Shown in pieces: positions 5,943-8,631 of a DNA stretch of 8,631 bases. A model generated the notes under the pieces. That model saw nothing but the letters and a program-made list of their open reading frames with translations. It did no database searches and had not been told where the DNA came from. Source of the DNA: JBGPNN01 sp041487495 (GTDB taxonomy: Bacteria > Sysuimicrobiota > Sysuimicrobiia > Sysuimicrobiales > Humicultoraceae); NCBI GenBank assembly GCA_041487495.1, contig JBGPNN010000146.1, forward strand, positions 1 to 8,631, in the 5' to 3' direction. A program made the position numbers and the translations under genes. Every line of letters begins with the position of its first letter. Positions within the stretch are counted from its first letter, which is position 1.

Positions 5943-7298
5943 ATGAAAGGATCCAACGTCCTAGCCATTGCGCTCGTGGTCGTGTTGGTCGCCGGTGCGT
6001 ACCTCTTTGGCGCCCGCTCGTCTTCGAAGCTGGTGGCGTTAGGCGATGCCAGTAATGTCGCGCAGGCTCGCAACCTCACCCCGGCCGAAGTCACCGCGGC
6101 GGTGCAGAGCTTCGTCCCGCCCGGCAAGCGCGACGAGTACATGATGTTTGCCTCGGGCGGGCATTCCGGACAAATGCTCGCGATCGGCTTGCCGTCGATG
6201 CGCATGCTCAAAGTCATAGCGGTCTTCTCGCCGGAGCCGTGGCAAGGCTACGGCTACGGTGCGGACTGGGGCAACCAGATTCTCGACGAGGGCCATAATG
6301 GTGGTCCGGCATTGACCTGGGGTGACACCCACCACCCGGCGTTGTCGGAGACCAACGGCGAGTACGACGGCCGGTGGCTCTACATCAACGATCGCGCCAA
6401 CGGCCGGATTGCAATGATCGACCTCCGCGACTTCCGCGTCAAGCAGATCTTGCAGATCCCCAATATCATGACGTCGCATGGTGGCGTCTTCGCGACGCCC
6501 AACACCGACTACGTCCACGTCTCAAGCAAGATCCCGATGGTGTGGGACGGCGGGTTTGCGCCCCTTGAGCAGTACAAAGAGCGGTACCGGGGGGCATCGG
6601 CGTGGCTGGCGATTGACAAGACCACCGGACGCATCGATCTCGCGCGCTCGTTCCAGATCGAGCTGCCGCCGTACAGCCAGGACTTGGCCGACGCGGGTAA
6701 GCTGGTGAGCGACGGTTGGGGATTCATCAACTCGTTCAACACCGAGATGGCGACCGGCGGCAACATGGAAGGCAAGCCGTCCATCGAGGCGGGCGCGTCG
6801 GCCAAGGACTTCGACTTTCTCCACATCATCAACTGGAAGAAGGCCGAAGAAGTAGTCAAGGCCGGCAAGTTTGAGATGAAGAACGGCGTCCGGGTCATCT
6901 CCCTGAAGACCGCGGTCGCCGAGGGTATCCTCTACTTCGCGCCGGAGCCGCGCAGCCCGCACGGCGTCGACGTCGCACCCAACGGACAGTACATCGTCGT
7001 CGCCGGCAAGCTCGACCCGCACACCACCGTCTACAGCATCGACAAGATCAAGAAGGCCATCGCCGATAAGAACTTCGAAGGCACCGACGCATTCGGCGTC
7101 CCGATCCTGAAGTTCGACGCGGTGGTCGCCGGCCGGGTGGCCGTCGGCAACGGCCCGCTCCACACGCAGTTCGACAACCAGGGCTACGCCTACACCAGCC
7201 TGTTCATCGAAAGCGCGGTGGCCAAATTGTCGCTCGGTGAGCCGTACTTCACGGGTGACCAGGCGTGGAAGCTCGTGGACAAGGTCCCCGTCCACTAA
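5943..7298 (+). CDS. nosZ: NosZ N-terminal part as translated to the TAA
   Basis: This is the 451-residue product expected if TAA 7296-7298 stops translation. It keeps the signal segment and five of the seven CuZ histidines (130, 131, 179, 340, 407) and ends in DKVPVH. It lacks His456, His518 and the CuA domain, so it should be inactive and perhaps unstable. The TAA is followed by A, which is generally a strong stop context. Confidence 0.8.
   Translation: MKGSNVLAIALVVVLVAGAYLFGARSSSKLVALGDASNVAQARNLTPAEVTAAVQSFVPPGKRDEYMMFASGGHSGQMLAIGLPSMRMLKVIAVFSPEPWQGYGYGADWGNQILDEGHNGGPALTWGDTHHPALSETNGEYDGRWLYINDRANGRIAMIDLRDFRVKQILQIPNIMTSHGGVFATPNTDYVHVSSKIPMVWDGGFAPLEQYKERYRGASAWLAIDKTTGRIDLARSFQIELPPYSQDLADAGKLVSDGWGFINSFNTEMATGGNMEGKPSIEAGASAKDFDFLHIINWKKAEEVVKAGKFEMKNGVRVISLKTAVAEGILYFAPEPRSPHGVDVAPNGQYIVVAGKLDPHTTVYSIDKIKKAIADKNFEGTDAFGVPILKFDAVVAGRVAVGNGPLHTQFDNQGYAYTSLFIESAVAKLSLGEPYFTGDQAWKLVDKVPVH
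7296..7298 (+). other. In-frame TAA at the Tyr452 position of nosZ
   Basis: The codons read GTC CAC TAA AAC ATC GGC CAC. The reading frame continues without another stop for 205 codons, with strong NosZ similarity on both sides. A single change from TAC or TAT would create it. Confidence 0.95.
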
Positions 7299-7916
7299 AA
7301 CATCGGCCACCTGGCAACGGTCGAAGGAGACACCGTCCGCCCGGGCGGCAAGTACTTGGTGGCGCTGAACAAGTGGTCGATTGACCGGTTCCCGACGGTG
7401 GGCCCGCTGCACCCGCAAAATTTGCAATTGGTCGACCTCAACGCCTCCAAGATGAAGGTCATCTACGATATGCCGGTGGCGAACGCCGAGCCCCACTACG
7501 CTCAGATCATTCGGATGGACAAGATTAAGGCGTGGGACGTCTATCCGATGGGCACCGACATCCGGACGATGGAGAAAAGCCCCTACTTCGTCGAGCGCGG
7601 CAAGGAACGCGTCGAGCGCAAGGGCAACACGGTCACGGTCTGGATGACCGCGATGCGCAGTTCGTTCCGCCCGGACGTGATTCGCGTGAAAAAGGGCGAT
7701 ACGGTCGTGCTGCATATCACCAATACGGAGAAACAGAAAGACGCGACCCACGGGTTCGCGATTCCTCAGTACAACATTCAGCTCAGCATCGATCCGGGCG
7801 AAACCGTAACGGTCAGGTTCGTCGCCACCAAGGCCGGGGCGTTCAGCCAGTACTGCACCGAGTTCTGTTCGGCACTCCACCTTGAGATGCACGGGTGGAT
7901 CCTCATCGAGCCGTAG
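7299..7916 (+). pseudogene. nosZ: NosZ C-terminal part (last two CuZ histidines and CuA domain), downstream of the TAA
   Basis: The frame is open from 7299 with NIGHLATVEGD and ends LHLEMHGWILIEP. It has no signal peptide. The only early start-like codon is TTG 7356, which has no ribosome site at proper spacing; the nearest purine run, GAAGGAGA at 7323-7330, is too far away. Independent translation would leave an unexported cupredoxin domain, so a designed two-gene arrangement is unlikely. Confidence 0.8.
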
Positions 7917-7925
7917 GAGTCTCGG

Positions 7926-7943
7926 TCCCTCCCCTTCGAGGGA
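7926..7943 (+). promoter_or_regulatory. Small hairpin masking the nosL ribosome site
   Basis: TCCCTC (7926-7931) pairs with GAGGGA (7938-7943) around a 6-nt loop. The nosL ribosome site GGAG (7941-7944) lies mostly in the 3' arm. Ribosomes that finish nosZ at 7916 come close to this structure, so nosL translation may be coupled to nosZ. The pairing is seen, but the effect is inferred. Confidence 0.4.
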
Positions 7944-7950
7944 GAAGAAC

Positions 7951-8427
7951 ATGATGACGCGACGACGGTTCCTCAACGTGGCGATTGGCGGGGCGGCGGC
8001 TGCCGTGGCAGCGCCCGCGCTGTGGGCGCTGGCAACCCGCTCCGGCGACGAAAGCGGCCCGCCGGAGCTCGCGTATGGGCGCGATCGCTGTGAGCAGTGC
8101 GGGATGATTCTCAGCGATCCACGATTCGCGGCGGCCACGCGCCAGGGATCGACCGTCCATCGGTTCGATGATATCGGGTGCCTGGTGCGCCACAGTGGTG
8201 ACGCGCTCGCGTCCGGCCGCGCGAGGGGATTCGTCCACGACGCGGTGGTCGAAACCTGGATCGACGCGCCCGGCGCCCGGTACGTGCGCTCGCCGGCCAT
8301 CCGTACCCCGATGAATTACGGTGTCGCCGCGTACGCCGAGGAGGCGTCGGCGCATCAGGCCCATCCAGGCGCGCCGGTGCTGCCCTTTGACGCCATGCTC
8401 GCGGCGCTGGCGAAGGAGCAGTCATGA
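7951..8427 (+). CDS. nosL: NosL-like copper chaperone for nitrous-oxide reductase, with Tat signal
   Basis: The protein has 158 residues. The ATG at 7951 (or the next, 7954) follows GGAG (7941-7944). NosL binds Cu(I) outside the membrane and delivers it to NosZ for assembling CuZ. Residues 47-52 are CEQCGM, the hallmark NosL cysteine motif, followed by FDDIGCL with Cys77. The conserved-looking TPMNYGVAAYA segment (119-129) contains Met121, in the place of the usual Ser-Pro-Met-Gly motif. The N-terminus TRRRFLN plus an Ala-rich hydrophobic stretch (about 11-27) is a good twin-arginine signal. Most described NosL proteins are lipoproteins, but no lipobox Cys is present here. It follows nosZ by 34 bp, and its stop overlaps the next start (ATGA), which indicates a continuous operon. 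It appears intact even though nosZ is interrupted. Confidence 0.85.
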   Translation: MMTRRRFLNVAIGGAAAAVAAPALWALATRSGDESGPPELAYGRDRCEQCGMILSDPRFAAATRQGSTVHRFDDIGCLVRHSGDALASGRARGFVHDAVVETWIDAPGARYVRSPAIRTPMNYGVAAYAEEASAHQAHPGAPVLPFDAMLAALAKEQS

Positions 8428-8631
8428 ATCGCCTTCAACTGATGGCGGTGACGGGTGGAGCGCTCGCGATGCTGCTCGCGGGCGCGGCGCTGCCGCTGTG
8501 GACGATGACGCTCCATGCGCCGCAGTATCCTCAGGGGGTACGACTCCTCATCGATGGACGCGGCACCCGCGGCGATGTCGACGAGTTAAACACCCTCAAT
8601 CACTATATCGGGATGCGGCCCATACCCGGGG
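8424..8631 (+). CDS. Membrane-anchored protein of the nos cluster, cut by the window edge
   Basis: The ATG at 8424 overlaps the nosL stop (ATGA). Only 69 residues are visible. Residues 8-28 form one hydrophobic helix (AVTGGALAMLLAGAALPLW), followed by TMTLHAPQYPQGV and, near the edge, GDVDELNTLNHYIGMRP. I recall this HAPQYP...LNHYIGM pattern from unnamed membrane proteins in atypical nos clusters, but no established name. His and Met residues outside the membrane could bind copper or contact NosL or NosZ. Function is inferred from position only. Confidence 0.75.
   Translation, partial: MNRLQLMAVTGGALAMLLAGAALPLWTMTLHAPQYPQGVRLLIDGRGTRGDVDELNTLNHYIGMRPIPG

Larger units (their letters stand above)
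5943..7916 (+). pseudogene. nosZ: Nitrous-oxide reductase nosZ (clade II-like), interrupted by an in-frame TAA
   Basis: This enzyme reduces N2O to N2 on the outer side of the membrane, using a four-copper CuZ centre in a beta-propeller and an electron-entry CuA centre in a C-terminal cupredoxin domain. The reading frame spans 657 codons, of which codon 452 (7296-7298) is TAA. An N-terminal hydrophobic leader (about residues 5-22) lacks twin arginines, so export is Sec-like, as in clade II. CuZ histidines fit His130-131 (DTHHP), His179 (TSHGG), His340 (SPHG), His407 (PLHT), His456 (GHL) and His518 (EPHY). CuA ligands fit His603 (THGF), Cys638, Cys642, His646 and Met649 (CTEFCSALHLEM). The family, as recalled, has Tyr at the TAA site (His-Tyr-x-x-Gly-His). 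Everything downstream remains intact, so the lesion is very recent, an error, or read through. As written, a functional enzyme cannot form. Confidence 0.9.

Noticed and set aside
7356..7916. The CuA domain as a separate, naturally split NosZ subunit starting at TTG 7356.
   Set aside because: There is no ribosome site at proper spacing and no export signal, and the frame is continuous back to the TAA with conserved NosZ sequence in between.
6522..8300. A 592-codon minus-strand open frame opposite nosZ and nosL.
   Set aside because: It mirrors the codon bias of the plus-strand genes, has no recognisable domain, and the plus strand encodes conserved catalytic motifs.

Overview
The window comes from a GC-rich bacterial chromosome with strong codon bias. 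It carries part of an atypical (clade II-like) nitrous-oxide reductase cluster next to two housekeeping enzymes and a small copper-flavoured operon. The taxon cannot be fixed from the sequence. The Sec-type NosZ leader, the Rrf2 regulator and the Tat-type NosL would suit a deep-branching Gram-positive-like or Chloroflexota-like lineage, but this is a guess.

Layout. At 96-1046 two plus-strand genes encode an exported Met/His-rich protein with two PepSY-like repeats and a small Met/Gly-rich SHOCT membrane protein. They are followed at 1104-1273 by the wreck of a CopD-family copper-related membrane protein gene. Facing it on the minus strand is a gltD-like flavoprotein gene (2654-1206). Its last 22 codons run antisense through the CopD remnant. 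Divergent from gltD is a radical SAM/SPASM gene (2802-3878), which converges 6 bp away on guaB (IMP dehydrogenase, minus, 5333-3885). Divergent from guaB, across a 194-bp gap containing a perfect 8-bp hairpin, starts the nos operon: an Rrf2 regulator with a Cys-x5-Cys-x5-Cys motif (5528-5941), nosZ (5943-7916), nosL (7951-8427) and the start of a membrane protein (8424 to the edge).

The most striking point is that nosZ is split by one in-frame TAA at codon 452 (7296-7298), where homologues as I recall them have Tyr (His-Tyr...Gly-His). The frame is otherwise intact to 7916, and all seven expected CuZ histidines and the CuA motif are present. The stop removes two CuZ histidines and the whole CuA domain. 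TAA ends another gene in this window normally, so a general codon reassignment is not favoured. A recent nonsense mutation, a base-call error or readthrough remain possible.

How the genes fit together. The Rrf2 protein probably senses NO or redox state and controls the nos genes. NosZ would reduce N2O, NosL would deliver copper to it, and the last gene is probably another membrane-bound accessory factor. The Met-rich PepSY and SHOCT proteins and the dead CopD gene suggest an older copper-handling operon nearby. gltD, guaB and the radical SAM gene look functionally separate. There is no gene-free stretch longer than 300 bases, and no tRNA, rRNA, CRISPR array or insertion sequence was seen.
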